Assembly (NCBI GenBank): GCA_015520115.1 | Contig: WAQS01000277.1 | Location: 1 to 5,261 of the forward strand | Reading direction: 5' to 3' | Length of the DNA stretch: 5,261 bases | DNA from: Ferroglobus sp. | GTDB lineage: Archaea > Halobacteriota > Archaeoglobi > Archaeoglobales > Archaeoglobaceae | In this document: piece by piece, positions 1-5,261 of the stretch | Numbering within the stretch: position 1 is the stretch's first letter | Layout: each line of letters starts with the position of its first letter | Translations under genes and position numbers: made by a program | Notes under the pieces: generated by a model | What the model was told of the DNA's origin: nothing | What the model saw: only the letters and a program-made list of their open reading frames with translations | Databases searched by the model: none

Positions 1-554
1 CGTCCCTTGTAGCAGCTCCAGCTGTTTTCAACGCCGTGGCTGGGAACAGCATTTACGAAGCTTTCGTTCCCGGAACGACAACAGCCACGGCTTTGCTTGC
101 AGCCCACTTCTTCGTCTTCTACTTCGGAATACTCGCAGATCTAACGCCGCCAGTCGCTTTAGCAGCTTACGCTGGATCTGCTTTAGCTAAAAGCGATTTT
201 TGGAAAACCGCAAGGAATTCGGTAAAGTACGCTTTAGCCGGCTACATCGGGCCCTACATCTATTTCACCCATCCAGAGATGTTTCTCATAACCGTTCAGA
301 GCTGGGATCTGTATACGGTGGCGAAGCTCCTCTACTACTTCTTCGCAAGCGTTTTCGTCATGTATTTGATCGCTGTGGCAATAACTGGCTACTTTGGAAA
401 GCCGTTGAGGAGAGAGGTTAAAGCTACTTTGCTTATACTCGGTTTAGCTGGAGCTACTTTGCATTACCTGCCCATTCTTCTTGGTATCGTGGCTTTGCTC
501 GGCTTAAAAGCGTACAACAGAAGGGTGAGAGGTGATGTCGTTGAGGAGTTTTGA
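1..554 (+). CDS. TRAP transporter fused permease, C-terminal part (5' truncated)
   Basis: This reading frame is open from the left edge (first full codon at base 3) and ends at TGA 552-554, leaving 183 residues; the GTG at 36 is internal, not a start. The clearest family mark is the stretch AAHFFVFYFGILADLTPP (visible residues 33-50) followed by VALAAYAGSALA, which matches the conserved C-terminal region of fused DctQ-DctM (4TM/12TM) TRAP permeases. Hydrophobic segments follow at about 74-88, 106-131 and 142-168, and the protein ends in a short charged tail. Such permeases sit in the cytoplasmic membrane and, with a separate solute-binding protein, drive ion-coupled import of organic acids or amino-acid-like substrates; the substrate cannot be read from this part. 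The stop lies inside the next gene's start region, so the two are probably one operon. The loop before AAHFF looks longer than in relatives I remember. Confidence 0.85.
   Translation, partial: SLVAAPAVFNAVAGNSIYEAFVPGTTTATALLAAHFFVFYFGILADLTPPVALAAYAGSALAKSDFWKTARNSVKYALAGYIGPYIYFTHPEMFLITVQSWDLYTVAKLLYYFFASVFVMYLIAVAITGYFGKPLRREVKATLLILGLAGATLHYLPILLGIVALLGLKAYNRRVRGDVVEEF
523..536 (+). promoter_or_regulatory. Two overlapping Shine-Dalgarno sites before the aminotransferase
   Basis: GGGTGA at 523-528 lies 6 bases before ATG 535, a normal spacing. A longer match to the archaeal anti-Shine-Dalgarno, GAGGTGAT at 529-536, overlaps that ATG and would instead serve the TTG at 541. Both lie inside the end of the TRAP permease gene, so ribosomes finishing the permease could re-initiate here. 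Confidence 0.6.
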
Positions 555-1821
555 AATTTACGAAAAAGCTTCGAAGATTATTCCGAAGGCTGCCCAAACA
601 GGTTTGAGGGCTGAAACGCACTACCCTCAGCCGTTTATTCCGGAAAAGGCTTTCGGATGCAAAATTGTCGACGTGGACGGAAGAGTTTACACCGACTATC
701 ATTTAGCCTTCGGTCCGATACTGCTCGGACACAACCATCCTGAAGTGAATGAGGCTGTGAAGGAGCAAATTGAAGAGGGTGTTTTGTTTGGAGCCGGTGT
801 TTGCGAGCTTGAGGTGGAGGTTGCTGAAAAGCTTGTGGAATTGATTCCATCAGCTGAGATGGTTACCTTTGTTAATTCTGGCACGGAAGCTACGTATCAT
901 GCGATAAGGCTGTCGAGAGCTTACACAGAAAGAGAGAAGATAATCAAGTTCGAAGGCTGCTACCACGGCTGGCACGACTACGTGGCTTTCAACGTTAATC
1001 CGCCCAAAGAGAAAATGGGAAGAATTTACTCCCAATCGAAAGGCATACTGAAAGCTGCTTACGAAACTACAATCGTCTTGCCCTTCAACGATAAGGAAGC
1101 CTTTGAGGAGTACATGGCAGAACACGGAGAGGAGATTGCTGGAGTCATACTCGAACCGATTCCCCACAGCGTAGGGGCGATAATTCCGAAGAAAGATTTT
1201 CTGAAGAGCTTAAGAAGGGAGACTAAAAGTTATGGATCAGTTTTAATCTTCGACGAGATAATAACCGCCTTCAGACACAACATCCACGGAGTTCAGGAGG
1301 AATTCGGAGTAATCCCGGATTTAACCACGATAGGAAAATCGATGGGAAACGGGTATCCGGTGGCGGCGATAGTCGGAAAGGGGGAGATAATGTCGCTTGT
1401 GCATAATGGGGTTCTCGTTTCTGGAACGTACAGCGGTCACCCAGCGTCCCTTGCGGCTGTGAAGAAGACAATAGAGGTCCTCGAAAGGGAAAAAGTTGTG
1501 GAATACATCTCTAAGCTTGGAGAAGAGTACAGAAAAGCTGTTAAGGATGTCATAGAAGATACGGAGACAAAAGCGAGGGTCGTTGGATACAAATCCATCT
1601 TCGCAATTCAATTTGCCGAAGGGGATGTAGTGGATTACTCTTCAGTCGTAGGTATCGACAGGGAGAAGTTCAAGGTTTTCGCGGCGGAGATGAGGAAAAG
1701 GGGCATCTTTTTCACGCCAAACCCACTAAAAAGGTGTCACCTCTCAGCCAAACACGGTGAAAAGGAGTTAGAAGAGTTCGTGAACTCAGCTTTCGAGGTT
1801 TTGAAGCGAATTGACGTGTAA
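535..1821 (+). CDS. PLP-dependent class III aminotransferase, HemL (GSA aminomutase)-like
   Basis: From ATG 535 the protein has 428 residues, the usual length for HemL-type enzymes. Fold type I class III signatures are in order: NSGTEA (114-119, cofactor phosphate site), GCYHGWHD (141-148, Tyr stacking on PLP), VILEPI near 205-210, FDEIITAFR with Asp240 (pyridine nitrogen), IGKSMGNGYP with the Schiff-base Lys268, and GTYSGHP with Thr298. The Asp-Lys spacing of 28 is what I recall for GSA aminomutase. HemL converts glutamate-1-semialdehyde to 5-aminolevulinate for tetrapyrroles. Several positions differ from canonical HemL, however: the N-terminal GGVNSPVR motif reads KAAQTGLR, the Trp of the WGP motif is Phe59, and GHAD is GWHD. 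I therefore call it a HemL-family paralogue that may act on another amino acid. It overlaps the permease gene by 20 bases. Alternative starts are GTG 532 and TTG 541. Confidence 0.88.
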   Translation: MSLRSFEIYEKASKIIPKAAQTGLRAETHYPQPFIPEKAFGCKIVDVDGRVYTDYHLAFGPILLGHNHPEVNEAVKEQIEEGVLFGAGVCELEVEVAEKLVELIPSAEMVTFVNSGTEATYHAIRLSRAYTEREKIIKFEGCYHGWHDYVAFNVNPPKEKMGRIYSQSKGILKAAYETTIVLPFNDKEAFEEYMAEHGEEIAGVILEPIPHSVGAIIPKKDFLKSLRRETKSYGSVLIFDEIITAFRHNIHGVQEEFGVIPDLTTIGKSMGNGYPVAAIVGKGEIMSLVHNGVLVSGTYSGHPASLAAVKKTIEVLEREKVVEYISKLGEEYRKAVKDVIEDTETKARVVGYKSIFAIQFAEGDVVDYSSVVGIDREKFKVFAAEMRKRGIFFTPNPLKRCHLSAKHGEKELEEFVNSAFEVLKRIDV

Positions 1822-1823
1822 CC

Positions 1824-1843
1824 TTTTCTTAGATACGTTTTTT
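1824..1843 (+). terminator. Possible oligo-T terminator after the aminotransferase
   Basis: Right after the TAA stop (1819-1821) come two T-rich runs, CCTTTTCTT (1822-1830) and T6 (1838-1843). Archaeal RNA polymerase can terminate at oligo-T tracts without a hairpin, and I see no stable stem here. The second run also forms part of the putative TATA box, so the assignment is tentative. Confidence 0.4.
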
Positions 1844-1846
1844 AAA
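1839..1846 (+). promoter_or_regulatory. TATA-like box of the ribosomal operon
   Basis: TTTTTAAA is the only TATA-like element in the 47-base gap between the metabolic genes and the ribosomal operon. Its centre lies about 26 bases before ATG 1869, the distance at which archaeal transcription normally starts, so the mRNA would begin at or next to the start codon. No convincing BRE is seen: the bases just upstream (AGATACG) are only weakly purine-rich. This would be the promoter for the methyltransferase and the four ribosomal genes, as no later junction has room for another. Confidence 0.5.
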
Positions 1847-1868
1847 CCTCCTTCAAAATTTCGTGGAG

Positions 1869-2624
1869 ATGGAGATAGCCATTCCTTCCTCGATCCTTGA
1901 GAACGAAAGCGATGAGAAGATAAAGACGTTTAAAGTAGGAATAATCGGGAGAGCCGCTGCTATCTTCAGAGTTGAGAAGATCTACATCTATAAAGATCCG
2001 AGCAGAGACGATTCGGATTTTATCTCCGAGATTTTAAGATATATGGAGACCCCGCAGTATCTGAGGAAGCATCTTTTCCCAAGAAGCGAGAAGCTAAGAT
2101 ATGCAGGAGTTTTGCAGCCTCTCCAGATTCCTTCCCATAAGCCGAAACATTTAAAAGTCGGTGAAATCAGAGAGGGGGTAATCGTCAAAGTTGCTGACGG
2201 CACCGCGTGGGCTGATATAGGAATGAAAGCCCTGGCCCTCTTTCGGGGAAAAGCTCGAAAGGGGGCCCGCGTGACCGTCAGGGTCTGTTCGACGAATCCG
2301 TTGGTGGTGGAAGAGGCGAAGCCCGAGGAGTATTGGGGCTTCAAAGTTGAGAAGTGCAGCTTGAAAAAGCTGCTGAAAAGGGAGGATGCAGTGGTAACTT
2401 CCAAACTCGGGTACTATCCGAGTGTAGATGAGATGAAGAAAGTGAACCTGCTCATATTTGGAAGTCCAAGTAAAGAGGTAAAGGAGATTGCGGATATGCT
2501 GGGATTGGAATTCGAAGCCAAGATGTGGAACATGATTCCGAAACAAGGAGTGAGAAGCGTGAGAGTAGAGGAGGCTGTGATTAGTTGTCTCTCTGTAATC
2601 AATTTCATTAGGGAGGTGTATTGA
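1869..2624 (+). CDS. SPOUT-class RNA methyltransferase (COG2106, putative RNA uridine-N3 methyltransferase)
   Basis: The 251-residue product matches the archaeal family often labelled DUF171 or Methyltrn_RNA_3, whose eukaryotic relative is SPOUT1/C9orf114. The N-terminal part of the knot fold carries GIIGRAAAIFRVEKIYIY (24-41) and TPQYLRKHLFPRSEKLRYAG (61-80). A small beta-rich, OB-like insertion spans about 96-150. The C-terminal trefoil-knot motifs that bind S-adenosylmethionine are FGSP (197-200), NMIPKQG (221-227) and VRVEEA (231-236). The likely role is methylation of large-subunit rRNA; the exact base is inference. ATG 1869 is preferred over in-frame GTG 1863 because no Shine-Dalgarno precedes either and the TATA-like box is placed for a leaderless start at 1869. 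The gene shares one base with rpl3. Residues 122-133 are encoded by a strong RNA hairpin (2234-2267), where the gene's only CGN arginine codons cluster. Confidence 0.9.
   Translation: MEIAIPSSILENESDEKIKTFKVGIIGRAAAIFRVEKIYIYKDPSRDDSDFISEILRYMETPQYLRKHLFPRSEKLRYAGVLQPLQIPSHKPKHLKVGEIREGVIVKVADGTAWADIGMKALALFRGKARKGARVTVRVCSTNPLVVEEAKPEEYWGFKVEKCSLKKLLKREDAVVTSKLGYYPSVDEMKKVNLLIFGSPSKEVKEIADMLGLEFEAKMWNMIPKQGVRSVRVEEAVISCLSVINFIREVY
2234..2267 (+). other. Strong GC-rich hairpin inside the methyltransferase gene
   Basis: The arm GGCCCTCTTTCGGG (2234-2247) pairs over 14 consecutive positions with CTCGAAAGGGGGCC read as 2254-2267 (CTCGAAAGGGGGCC), using 12 Watson-Crick and 2 G-U pairs (T2239-G2262 and G2246-T2255), around a six-base loop GAAAAG (2248-2253). 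No T-tract follows, so it is not a bacterial-type terminator. The pairing is read directly from the sequence; any function is unknown. Confidence 0.7.
2612..2618 (+). promoter_or_regulatory. Shine-Dalgarno site of rpl3
   Basis: GGAGGTG is a seven-base match to the complement of the archaeal 16S 3' end and ends five bases before ATG 2624. It decides for that ATG over the in-frame TTG at 2621. It lies within the last codons of the methyltransferase gene. Confidence 0.8.
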
Positions 2625-3613
2625 TGAAGTACCACAGACCAAGAAGAGGTTCCCTCGGATTCTCTCCAAGAAAGAGAGCGAGTAGTATAATCCCGAGAAT
2701 TAGAAGCTGGCCGGATTGCGACGAGCCAAGGTTGCTTGGTTTCGCCGGTTACAAAGCCGGAATGACCCACGTAATAATGATAGACGACAGAAAGAACTCT
2801 CCAACTTACGGCGAAGAGATAATGGTTCCGGTTACTGTTCTTGAAACTCCGCCGATGAAAGTTATGGGGATAAGGGTTTACAGAAAAACCGTCTACGGAT
2901 TGCAAATAGCCGGAGAGGTTTGGACTGACGAACTGGACAGCTATCTCTCAAGAAGGATCCAGCTTCCTAAGAAGAAGGGAGATGTTGACAGGCTGAAGGA
3001 AATCGAAGATATTGCAGAGGTTAGAGTTATAACGTACACGCAGCCCTACTTGATTACCGGAGTTCCGAAGAAAGTGCCGGATGTTATGGAGCAGAAAGTC
3101 GGGGGAGATGTTGAGGCTGCTTTAAATTACGCCATAGAAAAATTAGGAAAAGAGGTTAGAATTAACGAGGTTTTCAAGGAAGGGGCGTTTATCGATGTCT
3201 TGAGCATAACCAAAGGGAAGGGATTCCAGGGGCCTGTGAAGAGGTGGGGAGTAATTACGCTCGACGCAAAGCATGCGAGAAGCAGCAAGCATAGGAGAGT
3301 TGGAACTCTTGGACCTTGGCATCCGCACAGGGTGAGGTGGACAGTTCCTCAAGCCGGTCAAATGGGATTCCACCAGAGAACGGAGTACAACAAGAGAATT
3401 CTGAAAATCGGAACAAATGGAGAGGACATAAATCCGGAAGGCGGATTCTTGCACTACGGTTTGGTTAGATCAGACTACGTCCTCGTTTCCGGAAGCGTTC
3501 CGGGAAGTGTGAAGAGGCTCGTTAGAATGAGGGATGCGATAAGACCTCCTCAGGCTGTGTATGAGGGAGTAAACATTCTGTACATTAGCAAAAGCTCGAA
3601 GCAAGGTAGGTGA
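2624..3613 (+). CDS. rpl3: Large-subunit ribosomal protein uL3 (L3)
   Basis: This 329-residue protein is a full-length archaeal-type uL3. It opens with KYHRPRRGSLGFSPRKRA, the basic N-terminal extension typical of archaeal and eukaryotic L3, followed by AGYKAGMTHV (41-50). The central hallmark KGKGFQGPVKRWG (197-209) is present. LGPWHPHRVRWTVPQAGQMG follows, with Trp232 at the tip known in yeast L3 as the W-finger, which reaches toward the peptidyl transferase centre. The C-terminal part has GGFLHYGLVRSDYVLVSGS, again standard. uL3 binds 23S rRNA early in assembly and helps shape the A-site side of the catalytic centre. The start codon overlaps the last base of the methyltransferase stop (TGATG), which favours translational coupling; rpl4 begins five bases after the stop. 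Confidence 0.97.
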   Translation: MKYHRPRRGSLGFSPRKRASSIIPRIRSWPDCDEPRLLGFAGYKAGMTHVIMIDDRKNSPTYGEEIMVPVTVLETPPMKVMGIRVYRKTVYGLQIAGEVWTDELDSYLSRRIQLPKKKGDVDRLKEIEDIAEVRVITYTQPYLITGVPKKVPDVMEQKVGGDVEAALNYAIEKLGKEVRINEVFKEGAFIDVLSITKGKGFQGPVKRWGVITLDAKHARSSKHRRVGTLGPWHPHRVRWTVPQAGQMGFHQRTEYNKRILKIGTNGEDINPEGGFLHYGLVRSDYVLVSGSVPGSVKRLVRMRDAIRPPQAVYEGVNILYISKSSKQGR

Positions 3614-3615
3614 TC
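3608..3615 (+). promoter_or_regulatory. Shine-Dalgarno site of rpl4
   Basis: AGGTGATC is an eight-base match to the anti-Shine-Dalgarno and overlaps the rpl3 stop codon (TGA 3611-3613). Its GGTGA core ends five bases before ATG 3619, which selects that ATG over the GTG at 3610 that is itself part of the site. Confidence 0.8.
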
Positions 3616-3618
3616 GTG

Positions 3619-4374
3619 ATGAAAGCTAAGGTTTACAGCTTAACCGGAGAAGTCGTCGAAGAGATCGAGCTGCCAGCCGCATTTAGCGAGGAGTTCAGAC
3701 CGGACATAATAAGAAAGGCTGTTCACGCTATTCAAAGCCACAGAAGACAGCCCTACGGACCTAATCCTTTAGCCGGAACTGACTACGCATGGGAAAACTG
3801 GGGACCCGGCTACGGCTATGCGAGAGTTCCAAGATGGAAGCTTGGAAGGAGAGCTGTTGTCGTCCCTCAGGCTGTTGGAGGTAGGAGAGCGCATCCTCCA
3901 AAGGTGCAGAAGAAGTGGGCTGAGAAGATAAATAAAAAAGAGATGAGAAAGGCTTTAAGATCAGCTTTGGCAGCCACGATAAATGAGGAAATCGTGAGAG
4001 CGAGAAACCACGTTTTTGAGGGTGAGCTGCCAAAGATAGTTGTGGACGAGTTTGAAGAGCTGAAGAAGACGAAGGAGATAGTAGAAGTTTTCAAAGCAAT
4101 TGGTGTTTACGCCGATGTTGAGAGGGCTAAGGAAAGAAAGAGGTACAGAGCCGGAAAAGGTAAGATGAGGGGAAGGAGATTTAAAATTAAGAAGAGCGTT
4201 CTTGTTGTCGTAAGTAGAGTTTGCGACGCTATGAAGGCTGCTAAGAACTTGGCTGGAGTTGACGTTGTTCTGGCTAAAGACCTTAACGTGGAGCTTTTAG
4301 CTCCCGGTGGGCATGCAGGTAGGTTGACCGTCTATACAAAATCTGCGATAGCTCAGCTGGGGGAGAGATTATGA
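3619..4374 (+). CDS. rpl4: Large-subunit ribosomal protein uL4 (L4, L1e/L4e type)
   Basis: The 251-residue product is a full-length archaeal uL4. RRQPYGPNPLAG (42-53), ENWGPGYGYARVPR (59-72) and GGRRAHPPKVQKKW (87-100) form the long loop that lines the constriction of the peptide exit tunnel. RAGKGKMRGRR (177-187) is the basic motif shared by archaeal and eukaryotic L4 and absent from bacterial L4. The C-terminal part, with APGGHAGRLTVYTKSAI, completes the globular domain. The protein is an early binder of 23S rRNA. In bacteria L4 also represses its own operon; nothing in this sequence shows that here. ATG 3619 is chosen for its Shine-Dalgarno; starting at GTG 3610 would add only three residues. 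The stop overlaps the rpl23 start by four bases (ATGA). Confidence 0.97.
   Translation: MKAKVYSLTGEVVEEIELPAAFSEEFRPDIIRKAVHAIQSHRRQPYGPNPLAGTDYAWENWGPGYGYARVPRWKLGRRAVVVPQAVGGRRAHPPKVQKKWAEKINKKEMRKALRSALAATINEEIVRARNHVFEGELPKIVVDEFEELKKTKEIVEVFKAIGVYADVERAKERKRYRAGKGKMRGRRFKIKKSVLVVVSRVCDAMKAAKNLAGVDVVLAKDLNVELLAPGGHAGRLTVYTKSAIAQLGERL
4362..4367 (+). promoter_or_regulatory. Shine-Dalgarno-like site of rpl23
   Basis: A purine run (GGGGGAGAG, 4359-4367) precedes ATG 4371; its GGAG core, 4362-4365, ends five bases before the start. It is weaker than the sites of rpl3, rpl4 and rpl2, so translation of rpl23 probably relies on the four-base overlap with rpl4. Confidence 0.55.
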
Positions 4375-4619
4375 GAAAGATTAAGTGCTTCCTGATAACC
4401 GAAAAGAGCGTTTCACTCCTTGAGAAAAACATAGTAACGGCTATAGTGGACATAAGGGCGAATAAGAAGGAGATTAAGAAGGATTTTGAGAAACTCTTCG
4501 GAGTAGAAGTGGAAAGAGTGAATACGTTGATAACTCCGAAAGGCGAGAAGAAGGCTTACATCAAGTTGAAGCCAGAATATTCAGCTGAAGAACTCTTATC
4601 AAAGCTGGGTGTGTTCTGA
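4371..4619 (+). CDS. rpl23: Large-subunit ribosomal protein uL23 (L23)
   Basis: The 82-residue protein is the usual length for archaeal uL23 and aligns from end to end with what I know of the family. Landmarks are LITEKS (8-13), the basic strand-helix segment IRANKKEIKKDFEKLFGVEVERVNT split across residues 28-52, and TPKGEKKAYIKLKPEYSAEEL (54-74). uL23 sits at the mouth of the peptide exit tunnel and is the docking point for the signal recognition particle and other nascent-chain factors. It overlaps rpl4 by four bases and is followed ten bases later by rpl2, matching the standard L3-L4-L23-L2 order. Confidence 0.96.
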   Translation: MRKIKCFLITEKSVSLLEKNIVTAIVDIRANKKEIKKDFEKLFGVEVERVNTLITPKGEKKAYIKLKPEYSAEELLSKLGVF

Positions 4620-4625
4620 GGTGAT
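4618..4625 (+). promoter_or_regulatory. Shine-Dalgarno site of rpl2
   Basis: GAGGTGAT is an eight-base match to the anti-Shine-Dalgarno. It starts within the rpl23 stop codon, and its GGTGA core ends five bases before ATG 4630. The GTG at 4621 and the ATG at 4624-4626 region fall inside the site and do not lead the L2 frame. Confidence 0.8.
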
Positions 4626-4629
4626 GTAA

Positions 4630-5261
4630 ATGGGTAAGAGGATTATTTCCCAAAACCGTGGAAAAGGAACGCCGACTTACACTGCTCCCTCTCACAAGTA
4701 TAAAGCTGAAGCTAAGCACATTCCTTTCAAAGAAGATGTGGTTAGGGCAGAAGTTATAGACATCGTTCACGATCCCGCAAGAAACGGTCCTCTCGCTTTG
4801 GTAAAATTTGAAGACGGGAGCAAAGGATACGTTCTGGCTGTAGAAGGAATCGGAACCGGGGATATTATCGAGGCTGGAGAAAACGTGGAGATTAAGCCCG
4901 GAAATATAACGTACCTTAAGAACATTCCCGAAGGTGTCCCCATCTGCAATATAGAGAACGTGCCTTTTGATGGAGGAAGGTTTGCGAGAGCAAGCGGTAC
5001 TTTCGGATTTGTTGTTGCCCACGAGGAGGATAGAGTTCTCGTTCAGTTGCCGAGCGGAAAGATGAAGTGGCTCGATCCCAAATGTAGGGCGATGATTGGA
5101 GTCGTAGCCGGAGGAGGAAGAACTGATAAGCCCTTTGTTAAAGCCGGAAAGAAGTACCACAAAATGAAGAGTAAAGCCGCTAAATGGCCTCGCGTTAGAG
5201 GAGTTGCTATGAACGCTGTCGACCACCCCTTTGGAGGTGGAAAGCATCAGCATGTTGGTAG
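4630..5261 (+). CDS. rpl2: Large-subunit ribosomal protein uL2 (L2), 3' truncated by the window
   Basis: The frame opens at ATG 4630 and is still open at the right edge, giving 210 complete codons. Archaeal uL2 is usually about 235-240 residues, so only a short C-terminal tail is missing. The start [20 protein letters not shown] is typical of archaeal/eukaryotic L2. The body contains the OB-like and SH3-like RNA-binding domains, including [18 protein letters not shown] (50-67). The conserved segment [20 protein letters not shown] (186-205) is intact and includes His199, equivalent to the conserved histidine of bacterial L2 that lies near the peptidyl transferase centre. uL2 is needed for subunit association and catalytic-centre assembly. 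It follows rpl23 by ten bases; rps19 would be expected next in the standard operon, beyond the window. Confidence 0.96.
   Translation, partial: MGKRIISQNRGKGTPTYTAPSHKYKAEAKHIPFKEDVVRAEVIDIVHDPARNGPLALVKFEDGSKGYVLAVEGIGTGDIIEAGENVEIKPGNITYLKNIPEGVPICNIENVPFDGGRFARASGTFGFVVAHEEDRVLVQLPSGKMKWLDPKCRAMIGVVAGGGRTDKPFVKAGKKYHKMKSKAAKWPRVRGVAMNAVDHPFGGGKHQHVG

Noticed and set aside
64..78. Perfect 7-bp palindrome TCGTTCC-C-GGAACGA in the permease gene.
   Set aside because: The one-base spacer cannot form an RNA hairpin, it lies inside conserved-type coding sequence, and a palindrome of this size can occur by chance in such a window.
2621..2623. Alternative non-ATG starts just upstream of several genes (GTG 532, GTG 1863, TTG 2621, GTG 3610).
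   Set aside because: At 532 and 3610 the GTG is part of the Shine-Dalgarno sequence; at 2621 the ATG one codon later has better spacing; at 1863 promoter spacing favours ATG 1869. They look like by-products of GGTGATG-type junctions.
2151..2905. Minus-strand open frames of 163 and 172 codons opposite the methyltransferase and rpl3.
   Set aside because: They overlap each other and two well-supported genes, show no family motifs, and have no convincing promoter or ribosome site.
3487..3506. Inverted and direct repeat TTCCGGAA-GCG-TTCCGGGAA in rpl3.
   Set aside because: It encodes the repeated pattern S-G-S-V-P-G-S-V of a conserved L3 segment, the stem has a bulge and a three-base loop, and protein constraint explains it.
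3616..3622. GTGATGA resembling box C of an archaeal C/D guide RNA.
   Set aside because: No CTGA box D or second C'/D' pair follows at suitable spacing, and the bases are explained by the rpl4 ribosome site and start codon.
4561..5253. Long minus-strand open frame of 230 codons opposite rpl23 and rpl2.
   Set aside because: It lies antisense to unmistakable uL23 and uL2, its translation is low-complexity and serine-rich without a recognisable domain, and purine-rich coding strands commonly leave the opposite strand open.
1..5261. Search by eye for tRNA genes, CRISPR repeats, insertion sequence ends, toxin-antitoxin or defence genes.
   Set aside because: No repeats with regular spacing, no cloverleaf, and no transposase or nuclease motifs were seen; nearly every base lies in one of seven plus-strand genes.

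Overview
The window is archaeal DNA, almost certainly from a thermophilic euryarchaeote; Archaeoglobales is my best guess from memory of these protein types, not a search. Three things support this. The ribosomal proteins uL3, uL4, uL23 and uL2 are archaeal/eukaryotic in type and in the S10-operon order. A SPOUT-class RNA methyltransferase of the COG2106 family sits directly upstream of uL3, an arrangement known from archaea. Arginine is mostly encoded by AGA/AGG, and ribosome binding sites match the archaeal 16S 3' end (GGAGGTGATC).

Region 1 (1-1821) is metabolic. It holds the C-terminal part of a fused TRAP-type transporter permease, entering from the left, and overlapping it a complete PLP-dependent class III aminotransferase related to glutamate-1-semialdehyde aminomutase (HemL) but departing from the canonical HemL signatures. 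The overlap suggests co-translation and a link between uptake of an organic (amino) acid and its metabolism.

Region 2 (1822-1868) is the only real intergenic gap, 47 bases. It contains a T-rich tract that could end the upstream transcript and a TATA-like box placed about 26 bases before an ATG, as expected for a leaderless mRNA.

Region 3 (1869-5261) is a tightly packed ribosomal operon: SPOUT methyltransferase, rpl3, rpl4, rpl23 and rpl2 (truncated by the window end). Junctions are a 1-base overlap, a 5-base gap, a 4-base overlap and a 10-base gap, and each ribosomal gene has a purine-rich Shine-Dalgarno site. All these products act in or on the large ribosomal subunit.

No tRNA, rRNA, CRISPR, insertion sequence or defence system is visible. 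The most unusual element is a 14-bp GC-rich hairpin with a 6-base loop inside the methyltransferase coding sequence (2234-2267), coinciding with the gene's only CGN arginine codons. Other points of interest are the likely rRNA target of the methyltransferase, the non-canonical HemL-like enzyme, and two competing ribosome-binding-site/start pairs at its 5' end.
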